Shown here: piece after piece, positions 1 through 5,295 of the stretch | How positions within the stretch are numbered: position 1 is the first letter of the stretch | Layout of the letters: every line of letters starts with the position of its first letter | Assembly (NCBI GenBank): GCA_003645745.1 | Contig: QNCH01000064.1 | Coordinates: 1 to 7,816, forward strand | Direction of reading: 5' to 3' | From: Candidatus Omnitrophota bacterium | GTDB lineage: Bacteria > Omnitrophota > Gorgyraeia > B26-G9 | DNA: 7,816 nt | Translations under genes and position numbers: made by a program | Notes under the pieces: model-generated | Seen by the model: the letters and a program-made list of their open reading frames with translations, nothing else | Database searches by the model: none | What the model was told of the DNA's origin: nothing

Positions 1-148
1 AAAGTTTACATTTATAGCCACAGATTTAGGTCAGATTTGTCTGATCTGAATAAACGATTTTCACGGCGTACTTGAGGTACATTGAGGAAATCGTGATTGA
101 AGATCAGGTAAAGATGGCCTGAATCTGTGAGGTAGAAATGTAAACTTT
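1..148. repeat. 148-bp imperfect palindrome (MITE-like hairpin, family 2)
   Basis: The whole stretch folds on itself around a centre near position 74. Matching arms, all with the same centre, are AAAGTTTACATTT (1-13) with 136-148, CACAGATT (19-26) with 122-129, CTGATCT (41-47) with 101-107, ACGATTT (54-60) with 88-94, and GTAC (68-71) with 77-80. The constant pairing sum shows one long hairpin rather than unrelated short inversions. There is no open reading frame of note. The size and terminal inverted repeats fit a non-autonomous MITE-like element or a structured intergenic repeat. No second copy lies in the window, and it starts at the window edge, so its true left end could lie outside. 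Confidence 0.75.
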
Positions 149-215
149 ATTTTTTTACGGTCACTAAAGGGGAAGTGTGATATAGAGGATAAATTCAGTA
201 TGGGAAAAAGTAAAT

Positions 216-234
216 CTATTACGTTTGAGTATAT
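216..234. repeat. Isolated end of repeat family 1 upstream of the sigma gene
   Basis: CTATTACGTTTGAGTATAT matches the right terminal inverted repeat of the ~180-bp family 1 elements found later in the window. No partner end or central hairpin is visible between 149 and 246, so this is either a relic or a co-opted end. It finishes 12 bp before the ATG of the next gene and so lies in its 5' untranslated or promoter region. The rest of 149-246 shows no convincing sigma70 promoter. Confidence 0.6.
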
Positions 235-246
235 GCAAAGGGATAA

Positions 247-762
247 ATGATCGATAGCGGCTATAGCGATATAAGTCTGTCCACATTGGACAATGAAGTG
301 GTTGTAAAGTCACTTGTAGAGCAGTATCAGCAAAGAATTTTTGCTTTGGTATTGTATTTGAACGGAGATAATTTTGATCAAGCGTATGATATTACGGTGT
401 CCAGTTTTGTTAAGGCGTTTAGTTCTGGATGTTTTCTTAAAAATAAAAGTTTTTTTCTGATCAGGTTGATTAGAGCAGCTATTAAAAGGAGCCGGGACGC
501 GAAAATAATTCCTTTTTTAGATGATGCTAATTTTGCTGATTTACCTCCTGAAAAAAGAAATTCTCTTTTTATGGTAAAAAAAGCTCTTCAAACACTTACT
601 TTTAAGGAAAAGATATTTCTGCTTTTGCGTGACCAGTTCCATCTTTGCTATAAAGACATCTCTGCTATCCTTAAGATGCCTGAAAGTGATGTGCGCGTTC
701 AAACAGTGTGTGCGCGGATTCATCTCAGAGAGAAGGTTGAGGAGGTTTTAAACAGTGAATGA
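247..762 (+). CDS. Divergent ECF-like RNA polymerase sigma factor
   Basis: The 171-residue product has the layout and size of an extracytoplasmic-function sigma factor. A region-2-like segment covers about residues 24-82, where the stretch FDQAYDITVSSFVKAF resembles the region 2.2 helix that binds core polymerase. A region-4-like helix-turn-helix covers about residues 110-165 (LTFKEKIFLLLRDQFHLCYK followed by DISAILKMPESDVR), the -35 recognition domain. The match is weak in the promoter-melting part of region 2, so it may be a divergent or specialised sigma, or a sigma-like regulator. The ATG follows AAAGGGA at close spacing. The next gene overlaps its last 8 bases and encodes a zinc-finger anti-sigma candidate, the usual partner arrangement, which strengthens the call. 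Target promoters cannot be read from this window. Confidence 0.65.
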   Translation: MIDSGYSDISLSTLDNEVVVKSLVEQYQQRIFALVLYLNGDNFDQAYDITVSSFVKAFSSGCFLKNKSFFLIRLIRAAIKRSRDAKIIPFLDDANFADLPPEKRNSLFMVKKALQTLTFKEKIFLLLRDQFHLCYKDISAILKMPESDVRVQTVCARIHLREKVEEVLNSE

Positions 763-1153
763 TAATTTTAAAATGGATTGCAGCGATATCCGGGAAAAAT
801 TAAAAGCCTTTTTAAACGATTTACTTGTAGAAGATGAATACAAGCTTTTTGTTGCCCACCTTAATGTCTGTAAGAAGTGTAAGGATTATGTAAGAAGGAT
901 AGGTTCTATTTCTAATCAGCTGTGGCAATTAGGTGATGTTAATGTTCCACCTGACTTAAGCTATACAATCCTTTTCAGGTTAAAACAAACTGAGCAAGAA
1001 AATATAAAATCTAAGTTTTTTATTTCGAAAAAGCTGGCTGTGGGAATTTTTGTCGTGATTTTAGCACTTGCAACACTTTTTTTTGGGATTAAATATCATT
1101 ATTTTTCAAAAGAAGTAGATGAGACTTCTGTGGTAAAGAAGATTACCATGTAG
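755..1153 (+). CDS. Membrane-anchored zinc-finger anti-sigma factor candidate
   Basis: This is a 132-residue protein. An N-terminal ZAS-type zinc-finger motif is visible: Cys9, then His35-x3-Cys39-x2-Cys42 within AHLNVCKKCKDY. One hydrophobic helix follows at about residues 93-113 (LAVGIFVVILALATLFF), then a short tail of ~19 residues. Anti-sigma factors of this class hold an ECF sigma at the membrane and release it on a signal. The tail outside the membrane is too short to be a sensor domain by itself. The chosen start is GTG at 755, 9 bp after GGAGG (741-745), overlapping the sigma gene's TGA; ATG at 773 is a less likely alternative. The overlap implies translational coupling. A run of ten G starts at the last base of the TAG stop. 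Confidence 0.7.
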   Translation: MNDNFKMDCSDIREKLKAFLNDLLVEDEYKLFVAHLNVCKKCKDYVRRIGSISNQLWQLGDVNVPPDLSYTILFRLKQTEQENIKSKFFISKKLAVGIFVVILALATLFFGIKYHYFSKEVDETSVVKKITM

Positions 1154-1165
1154 GGGGGGGGGATT

Positions 1166-1268
1166 TATACTCAAACCCGTAACAAAACTAAAGAGGGATA
1201 AAAAGACAGGATTTCTCTCTGTAGTAATGATTACTGCTTTATATTCAAACCTATTACGTTTGAGTATA
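1166..1268. repeat. Rearranged or deleted copy of repeat family 1
   Basis: A left end TATACTCAAAC (1166-1176) and a right end CTATTACGTTTGAGTATA (1251-1268) face each other 103 bp apart, as the ends of a family 1 element should. The GC-rich central hairpin of the full copies is absent. An additional end-like ATATTCAAAC (1241-1250) sits directly before the right end, making a tight palindrome there. This fills most of the gap between the anti-sigma and receiver-domain genes and ends 22 bp before the latter's ATG. It may be a deleted copy, or two nested ends. Confidence 0.55.
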
Positions 1269-1290
1269 TATAAAAGAGGAGTATTTTCTG

Positions 1291-2058
1291 ATGACAAAAA
1301 TATTGGTTGTAGATGATGAACTCGAGATTAGGGAGCTTTTGCGTAAAGCCTTGGTTAAGGAAGGGTATAATGTTGTTACTGTTTCAACCGCGGAGCAGGC
1401 ATTGGCTTGTATTATTCAAGAGCCTTTTGGCCTCGTTCTTCTGGATATTAAATTAGCCGGAGAGTCAGAGATTTTTGTTTTGAAAAGAATCAAAGAGTTG
1501 CATCAGAACATACCTGTGGTGATTTATTCAGGTGTTGTTACACCTGAAATTGAAAAGGAAGCTCGAATTGCCGGAGCTAACGAAGTTTTAAGTAAAGATG
1601 TAGAAATTATGCAGCTTGTAGAACAAATAAACAGGTTTATTAAGGGTAATGCGCGCGTTTCTCAGGATTTGTCTACAAGGAAAGAAAAATCAATTCTTAT
1701 TGTTGATGATGAGCTGGAAATTCGTCGCGTTCTGAGTACTTTTTTTAAGAAAAAGGGCTATACAAAGGTAGCGGCGGCTGAAAATGGTGAAAAGGCGCTC
1801 GAACTTGCTCGTTCTCAAGAATTTTCAGTTGCCTTGCTTGATGTTAATATGCCGGTAATGGATGGCATTACTGCTTTGGAAAAACTTTTAGAGATAAACC
1901 CAAATTTAGGGGTGGTAATGGTAACTGGAAGACAAGACGATGAAAATATTAAAAGAGCAATGGAATTGGGTGCTTATGGTTATATTTTAAAACCCTTTGA
2001 CTTTTTATACCTGGAGCTTGTTGTAATGTCTAAGTTGGCTATTGCAGGGAGCAAGTGA
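1291..2058 (+). CDS. Tandem receiver-domain (REC-REC) response regulator without output domain
   Basis: The 255-residue product consists of two CheY-like receiver domains. Domain 1 (about residues 3-118) shows the acidic pair Asp8-Asp9, the phosphoacceptor Asp52 in LLDIKL, Ser80 at the usual Thr/Ser position and Lys102. Domain 2 (about 134-252) shows Asp139-Asp140, Asp184 in LLDVNMPVMDG, Thr212 and Lys234 in LKPFD. All key residues for phosphorylation are present in both. No DNA-binding, cyclase or phosphatase domain follows, so it would act by protein contact, phosphotransfer or as a phosphate sink. The ATG is 9 bp after GAGGAG (1276-1281). No histidine kinase is encoded in the window. Position behind a sigma/anti-sigma pair suggests, but does not prove, a link to that switch. 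Confidence 0.85.
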   Translation: MTKILVVDDELEIRELLRKALVKEGYNVVTVSTAEQALACIIQEPFGLVLLDIKLAGESEIFVLKRIKELHQNIPVVIYSGVVTPEIEKEARIAGANEVLSKDVEIMQLVEQINRFIKGNARVSQDLSTRKEKSILIVDDELEIRRVLSTFFKKKGYTKVAAAENGEKALELARSQEFSVALLDVNMPVMDGITALEKLLEINPNLGVVMVTGRQDDENIKRAMELGAYGYILKPFDFLYLELVVMSKLAIAGSK

Positions 2059-2085
2059 AAGGAGATTTTTAAATAGCCGAAGGTA

Positions 2086-2451
2086 ATGGATATTAAAAAA
2101 TCAATCAATCAATTGTTAGCAGGAAGTGGTAAAAACAAAGGAAGAAAACCAAATGAGAAATATGCTTCTTTTGATTTTTGTTACAATTATTTTTATTCAT
2201 TTTACAAAGGAAATAAATTTTCAGAATTAGCAAATAAAAATAATCTTCAAATGAGTTGTTTGCAAATAAGTTTTTATTTATCAAGTTGGGGAATGCTGCG
2301 AGGTTCCTCTTTTCTTCTTGAAAAAAGCCTGAAGAATTATACAGAGCTAATCATTGCAATTTCAAAAATGAATCCAACATTATGGGAAATTGATGTTGAT
2401 ATCCTCAGACGTAATAGGTTTGCAAAATTTAGGCGTTTCCCTGTGCCCTAG
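2086..2451 (+). pseudogene. Hypothetical protein gene truncated by a family 1 element
   Basis: The open frame gives 121 residues. Residues ~26-105, with ASFDFCYNYFYSFY, a Ser-Cys-Leu-Gln helix, SSWGMLRGSSFLL (67-79) and LWEIDVD (99-105), resemble an uncharacterised bacterial protein family that I recall being about 200-220 residues long; its function is unknown to me. From Ile106 onward the codons lie inside the repeat element beginning near 2399, so ILRRNRFAKFRRFPVP and the TAG stop are element-derived. No continuation of the gene is visible beyond the element, so the 3' half appears lost. The start ATG has only a poor ribosome site (an AAGGAG at 2058-2063 is ~22 bp away), with an in-frame TAG at 2074. 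It may be a decaying gene or a short chimeric protein. Confidence 0.6.
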
Positions 2452-2572
2452 ATTGGAACGTTCAAACCGCAGGCGCAGTTTGCTGCGCCTAAGGGGTTGC
2501 GAATGAAGAACGTTTCAAGATGAAGTGTGAGGGGAATGTCATAAAATTACAAATTAATTGCGTTTGAGTATA
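2399..2572. repeat. Family 1 MITE-like element, copy A
   Basis: The left terminal repeat (slightly decayed, CTCAGACGTAATAGGTTTG) and the right one (ending GCGTTTGAGTATA at 2572) are inverted copies of each other. Between them lies a partly decayed central hairpin: AGGCGCAG (2471-2478) with CTGCGCCT (2483-2490). The 2412-2461 part is almost base-for-base identical to copy C at 7544-7593, in the same orientation. Copies of GGAACGTTC and GAACGTTTC flank the centre, so the whole element is one long imperfect palindrome. No coding capacity. It interrupts the preceding gene and supplies that gene's stop codon. Confidence 0.85.
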
Positions 2573-2715
2573 TGTGTGGATTTATTGATGGGCGTTGAAT
2601 TTAAGGGACACTTTTCCTTTGTCCCCTGAACCCAATTTTTTGTACCCAGAATCATGCACCCTGTACCCTGATTATTATTAAATCTAATATTCTTGTAATA
2701 AAATCAAACAAAGGC
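2573..2715. other. Non-coding spacer with small hairpin and CCCTG-rich micro-repeats
   Basis: No gene is seen. GGGACA (2605-2610) and TGTCCC (2620-2625) form a short hairpin. Downstream, 2636-2670 contains repeated words of the type TGTACCC and CACCCTGTACCCTG. The same CCTGTACCCTG word recurs at 5637-5647 in another gap, so it may be part of a further dispersed repeat. The remainder is AT-rich and leads into the promoter of the antitoxin gene. Confidence 0.4.
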
Positions 2716-2744
2716 TTGACGTATTATCTTACATATGCTATGCT
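2716..2744 (+). promoter_or_regulatory. Sigma70-type promoter of the Panacea antitoxin-toxin operon
   Basis: TTGACG (2716-2721) and TATGCT (2739-2744) are separated by 17 bp, close to consensus in both boxes and spacing. The start codon lies 29 bp after the -10 box, with AAGGAGGTG in between. An XRE-type antitoxin normally represses its own promoter, but no clear inverted-repeat operator is visible here. Confidence 0.7.
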
Positions 2745-2773
2745 TTAAATAAACGCAGAAGGAGGTGTCAAAG

Positions 2774-3565
2774 ATGGGTATTTTTTATAAACAACTATCA
2801 ACGAAGATAAAAACAATTAGAGCGAAGTTAGGCCTTTCGCAGGAAGTTCTTGCTATAAAATTGAGTATTAGCAGAGTTGCAATTTCTCAAATAGAGAATG
2901 GTGTAAGAAAAATAAGCGCTGAGGAGATTGCAAAATTATCCAAAATTTTTAATATGTCTACAGACGTGCTTCTCAGCTTAGATAAGGATATTGAAGTAGT
3001 GTTAGAAAAAAAATTCAGAGCAAAACCAAAGGGAAAAAGTGGTATTAGGATAAATGTTCCACAGGAAAATATTGATAAATTCAAAGAGGTTTTGCTTTAT
3101 ATTTTGGGGAAGGTCGGTTCTAAGCCTAATGTAGGACAAACTGTTTTGTATAAACTTCTCTATTATATTGATTTTGATTTTTATGAAAGGTATGAAGAAC
3201 AACTTATAGGCGCAACATATATAAAAAATTATCATGGCCCTACTCCAAAGGAATTTATAAAGATAGTGGGAGAAATGAAAGGTGAGGATTTAATCGAAGT
3301 TTGCGACGCATATTTTAAATATCCTCAAACCAAGTATCTTCCAAAGAGGAATCCGGACCTTACAAAGTTAAAGGCTCATGAAATAAAAATGATAGACCAG
3401 GTGCTTGAAAAACTGTCTGAATTTAACGCTGCTGAGATTAGTCAGTATTCTCATAATGACGTTCCCTGGTTGACAACGGAAGAAGGTCAAGTCATAGATT
3501 ATGAGTCAGTATTCTATCGTACCCCTCCCTACTCAGTAAGGAATTACAGTGACAAAAATTTTTAA
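2774..3565 (+). CDS. XRE helix-turn-helix / Panacea (SocA-like, DUF4065) antitoxin
   Basis: The 263-residue product has an N-terminal XRE helix-turn-helix at about residues 10-66 (LGLSQEVLAIKLSISRVAIS recognisable), a linker, and a Panacea/DUF4065 domain at about 100-256. Panacea hallmarks seen are KLLYYIDFDF (127-136), GPTPKEF (155-161), ISQYSHNDVPW (222-232) and IDYESVFYRTPPY (241-253). Panacea domains are known as promiscuous antitoxin domains that neutralise unrelated toxins; the helix-turn-helix would give operon autorepression. The start is ATG 2774, 8 bp after GGAGG; the in-frame GTG at 2765 falls inside the ribosome site and is rejected. The gene has its own promoter, and its 3' end overlaps the toxin gene by 17 bp, typical of a co-translated toxin-antitoxin pair. 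Confidence 0.85.
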   Translation: MGIFYKQLSTKIKTIRAKLGLSQEVLAIKLSISRVAISQIENGVRKISAEEIAKLSKIFNMSTDVLLSLDKDIEVVLEKKFRAKPKGKSGIRINVPQENIDKFKEVLLYILGKVGSKPNVGQTVLYKLLYYIDFDFYERYEEQLIGATYIKNYHGPTPKEFIKIVGEMKGEDLIEVCDAYFKYPQTKYLPKRNPDLTKLKAHEIKMIDQVLEKLSEFNAAEISQYSHNDVPWLTTEEGQVIDYESVFYRTPPYSVRNYSDKNF

Positions 3566-3926
3566 TGTCATCTGTAAGCTTTTTGAATTTGAGAAGGATT
3601 TTAAGAAATTAGCCAAAAAGTTTAAAACGCTTGATGATGATTTAAATATTTTTATCACTAATCAGCTAAAACTTACTCATAAATTAAATATTAATAATAA
3701 AGGTGTTGTTAGAATATCCGATCTTGGCATTGAACATCCAAAGATATATAAAGCCAGAAAATTTGCTTGCAAAGCATTAAAAGGCAAAGGTGCGGCAAGT
3801 GGAATTCGGGTGATATACGCATATTATGAGCAAGATGATGTTATTGAATTGATAGAAATTTATTACAAAGGAAATAAAGATAATGAAGACAGAGAAATGA
3901 TATTAAAGCATTACAGTAAAGGATGA
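3549..3926 (+). CDS. RelE/ParE-superfamily-like toxin paired with Panacea antitoxin
   Basis: This is a basic protein of 125 residues. An N-terminal helical part (FEKDFKKLAKKFKTL, 14-28) is followed by a C-terminal beta-rich half with a RelE/ParE-like pattern: a conserved-type Lys/Gly stretch at 76-86, GIRVIYAYY (85-93), and strands ending in LIEIYYKGNKDNED (101-114). RelE-type toxins cut mRNA at the ribosome and ParE-type toxins inhibit gyrase; the sequence does not tell which applies here. The start is GTG 3549 inside the antitoxin's last codons, preceded by TAAGGA. The overlapping order antitoxin-then-toxin supports the role. The fold assignment is by pattern only, so another small ribonuclease-like toxin family is possible. 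Confidence 0.65.
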   Translation: MTKIFNVICKLFEFEKDFKKLAKKFKTLDDDLNIFITNQLKLTHKLNINNKGVVRISDLGIEHPKIYKARKFACKALKGKGAASGIRVIYAYYEQDDVIELIEIYYKGNKDNEDREMILKHYSKG

Positions 3927-3953
3927 TGCGTTTGTCATCTCCGTCTCATATCC

Positions 3954-4165
3954 GTAATCTGACTGAAATCCCGCTTTAGTCAGAAGCTGTGAAAAAATAC
4001 CCCCTTTTTACGTTTTCACGTTTTTTCTCCGACGAGACATAAAGGTGAACAGGCGTAAAACAGTAATTATTTCCCAGCTTCTGAATGAAGCGGGGATGGC
4101 CATAAACTTATCATTTTAAAATAATTCAAATTTTCAAAGTAGATTCCCGCTTCATTCACCGATTA
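3954..4165. repeat. Structured palindromic repeat, family 3, copy 1
   Basis: Long arms 3968-4000 and 4063-4097 are inverted copies sharing CAGAAGCTG and CCCGCTT-type segments with a few mismatches. A third arm at 4144-4157 (TTCCCGCTTCATTC) pairs alternatively with 4083-4096, allowing a second hairpin. The outer ends TAATC (3956-3960) and CACCGATTA (4157-4165) are also roughly inverted. The core at 4019-4043 is identical over 25 bp to the opposite-strand sequence at 7757-7781, and similarity between the copies extends on both sides of the core. No coding capacity. It separates the toxin gene from the Fur-family promoter. Confidence 0.75.
3989..4026 (+). terminator. Possible intrinsic terminator within family 3 repeat
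   Basis: GTGAAAA (3989-3995) can pair with TTTTCAC (4013-4019), followed at once by GTTTTTT. The stem is AT-rich and the loop long, so it is weak by itself, but it stands downstream of the toxin stop (3926) where termination is expected. A competing smaller stem, AAAAA with TTTTT around TACCCCC, sits in the same place. Confidence 0.4.
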
Positions 4166-4186
4166 TCTCTTATCCCCTATTTCCCC

Positions 4187-4216
4187 TTGACATTAGTGAG
4201 GAATATGTTGTATACT
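4187..4216 (+). promoter_or_regulatory. Sigma70-type promoter of the Fur-family gene
   Basis: TTGACA (4187-4192) is a perfect -35 box and TATACT (4211-4216) a near-perfect -10 box, with an 18-bp spacer. It starts 22 bp after the end of the family 3 repeat. The putative Fur operator begins 13 bp downstream of the -10 box, so a bound repressor would overlap the transcription start region. Confidence 0.8.
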
Positions 4217-4228
4217 TTAATTGGGAAA

Positions 4229-4241
4229 GAGAATCATTCTC
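4229..4241. promoter_or_regulatory. Putative Fur/PerR-type operator
   Basis: GAGAATCATTCTC is a perfect 6-1-6 inverted repeat centred on C4235. It has the shape of the 7-1-7 core of Fur-family boxes (TGATAATnATTATCA for Fur, TTATAATnATTATAA for PerR) and shares AAT-C-ATT at its centre. Its place between the -10 box and the ribosome site of a Fur-family gene suggests autoregulation. Which metal or signal acts through it cannot be read from the site. Confidence 0.65.
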
Positions 4242-4256
4242 AGTAAGGAGATAAAA

Positions 4257-4730
4257 ATGCCAAGAGGGTTTGGTAAAGGCGCAATGTTGTGGCATGGCAG
4301 ATTTAGAAAACATGGGTATCGCTTGACTTTGCCGCGGCAAGCTATTTTAGATGTTTTAAGCAGAACTACTAAACATTTAAGCGCTGAAGAAATATATATA
4401 GAAGTGCATAGAATTTATCCCAGCATAGGGCTTTCTACAGTGTACCGAACATTGGAATTGCTTGTACAGGTTAGTTTGATTTTCAAATTTGATTTTGGAG
4501 ATGGCAAGGCAAGGTATGAATTAATCAGAAGTTTAGAACGTGAATATCATTATCACCATCACTTAATTTGTACACAATGTAATCGGGTTATTGATTATAC
4601 TGAATTTATTAAAGATGAGATGGAGTTGTTCAAAAAGACAGAAAAAAATCTTTCTAAAAAATATGGTTTTAAAATTAATAGACATATTGTTCAATTTTAT
4701 GGTGTATGTGATAAATGTATAAGGAGGTGA
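4257..4730 (+). CDS. Fur-family metal-dependent transcriptional regulator
   Basis: This is a Fur-superfamily regulator (Fur/PerR/Zur type) of 157 residues. The winged-helix DNA-binding domain is at about residues 22-90, with LSAEEIYIEV (41-50) and the recognition helix GLSTVYRTLELL (58-69). The C-terminal half holds metal ligands: HHH at 100-102, the CxxC pair Cys105/Cys108 and the second pair Cys151/Cys154, which form the structural zinc site of many family members; His143 is a further candidate. The chosen start is ATG 4257, 6 bp after AAGGAG (4245-4250); an upstream TTG at 4221 lacks a ribosome site and would run through the operator. The N-terminus MPRGFGKG resembles the heads of the next two small proteins. 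The stop codon overlaps the next gene's AAGGAGGTGA, implying coupling. The metal specificity is not determined. Confidence 0.9.
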   Translation: MPRGFGKGAMLWHGRFRKHGYRLTLPRQAILDVLSRTTKHLSAEEIYIEVHRIYPSIGLSTVYRTLELLVQVSLIFKFDFGDGKARYELIRSLEREYHYHHHLICTQCNRVIDYTEFIKDEMELFKKTEKNLSKKYGFKINRHIVQFYGVCDKCIRR

Positions 4731-4735
4731 TTGAT

Positions 4736-5083
4736 ATGCCAGGAGGAGATAGAACAGGGCCGGCAGGCATGGGGCCAATGACCGGTAGAGGAGCAGGTTA
4801 TTGCGCAGGTTATATGAGTCCAATTCCGGGGCGCGGTAGTTTTGGTTATGGGCGTGGAAGAGGATTTGGCCGTGGCGGAAGAGGCCGCGGTTTGGGTAGA
4901 GGAGCGTATTCATACGCGGCAGATTATCCAGAAGTTCCTTACGCGAATCCATATAATCCGCCAATGACTTCTGAGCAGCAAGCAGAGATGCTTAAAAGCC
5001 AGGCTAAAGCTATGCAGGAAGAGATTGGGGTGATTAATCAGCGGATTATAGAACTGGAATCTGCGGCAAAAAAAACTGCGTGA
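4736..5083 (+). CDS. Glycine/arginine-rich DUF5320-type protein
   Basis: The 115-residue protein begins MPGGDRTGPAGMGPMTGRGA followed by GYCAGY, the characteristic head of DUF5320 proteins. Residues ~31-57 are a Gly/Arg-rich low-complexity stretch of short RG repeats (GRGRGFGRGGRGRGLGRG), then a Pro/Tyr-rich linker, and residues ~79-112 form a probable coiled coil (SEQQAEMLKSQAKAMQEEIG onward). The family has no established function but is often found beside Mrp-type ATPases and NifX/NafY-like proteins. The ATG at 4736 follows a strong AAGGAGGTGA that overlaps the fur-like stop, so the two genes are one operon; the in-frame ATG at 4715 lies inside the upstream gene and lacks such a site. A single Cys (24) is present, so metal binding by this chain alone is doubtful. 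Confidence 0.8.
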   Translation: MPGGDRTGPAGMGPMTGRGAGYCAGYMSPIPGRGSFGYGRGRGFGRGGRGRGLGRGAYSYAADYPEVPYANPYNPPMTSEQQAEMLKSQAKAMQEEIGVINQRIIELESAAKKTA

Positions 5084-5101
5084 AAATATTCAAAATAAGT
5101 T

Positions 5102-5150
5102 GCAAACCTATTACGTTTGAGTATATGTTTGAGGATACATTTGAGTATAG
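5102..5150. repeat. Family 1 end with 12-bp tandem repeats
   Basis: GCAAACCTATTACGTTTGAG (5102-5121) plus TATAT is an intact right-end sequence of family 1; an end-like ATATTCAAA lies just upstream at 5087-5095. It runs into three 12-bp tandem units: GTTTGAGTATAT (5115-5126), GTTTGAGGATAC (5127-5138) and ATTTGAGTATAG (5139-5150). The rest of the 5084-5295 gap is AT-rich, with a direct repeat ATTTGAAAT at 5237-5245 and 5251-5259; I see no clear promoter or terminator in it. Confidence 0.6.
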
Positions 5151-5295
5151 ATTGTGGACTTGTTTGAGCTTTTGTTTTTTCTGATGACGTGGAAACTTTG
5201 TATCGTAGTGTCCTTGTAAGGGGTAGATTTTTTTTAATTTGAAATCTGTGATTTGAAATTAATTATCTAATTTAAAAGAAATAAGGAGGTGTAAT

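Noticed and set aside
2887..3235. Two minus-strand open frames over the Panacea antitoxin
   Set aside because: They are shadows of a gene with clear helix-turn-helix and Panacea motifs.
4221..4256. Upstream TTG start giving a longer Fur-family protein
   Set aside because: No ribosome site precedes the TTG, it begins just after the -10 box, and the extension would translate the operator; ATG 4257 has AAGGAG at proper spacing.
3927..4256. A riboswitch or small RNA gene upstream of the Fur-family gene
   Set aside because: The structure in this gap lies upstream of the promoter and recurs elsewhere as a repeat, so it is not a leader of the Fur-family transcript. No known riboswitch motif was recognised.
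4563..4964. Minus-strand open frame of 133 codons
   Set aside because: It is antisense to the Fur-family and DUF5320-type genes, which have strong motifs and ribosome sites. It contains no recognisable domain.
5115..5150. Short regularly spaced repeats as a CRISPR remnant
   Set aside because: The units are 12 bp, directly adjacent with no spacers, and derive from a family 1 element end; no cas genes are present.
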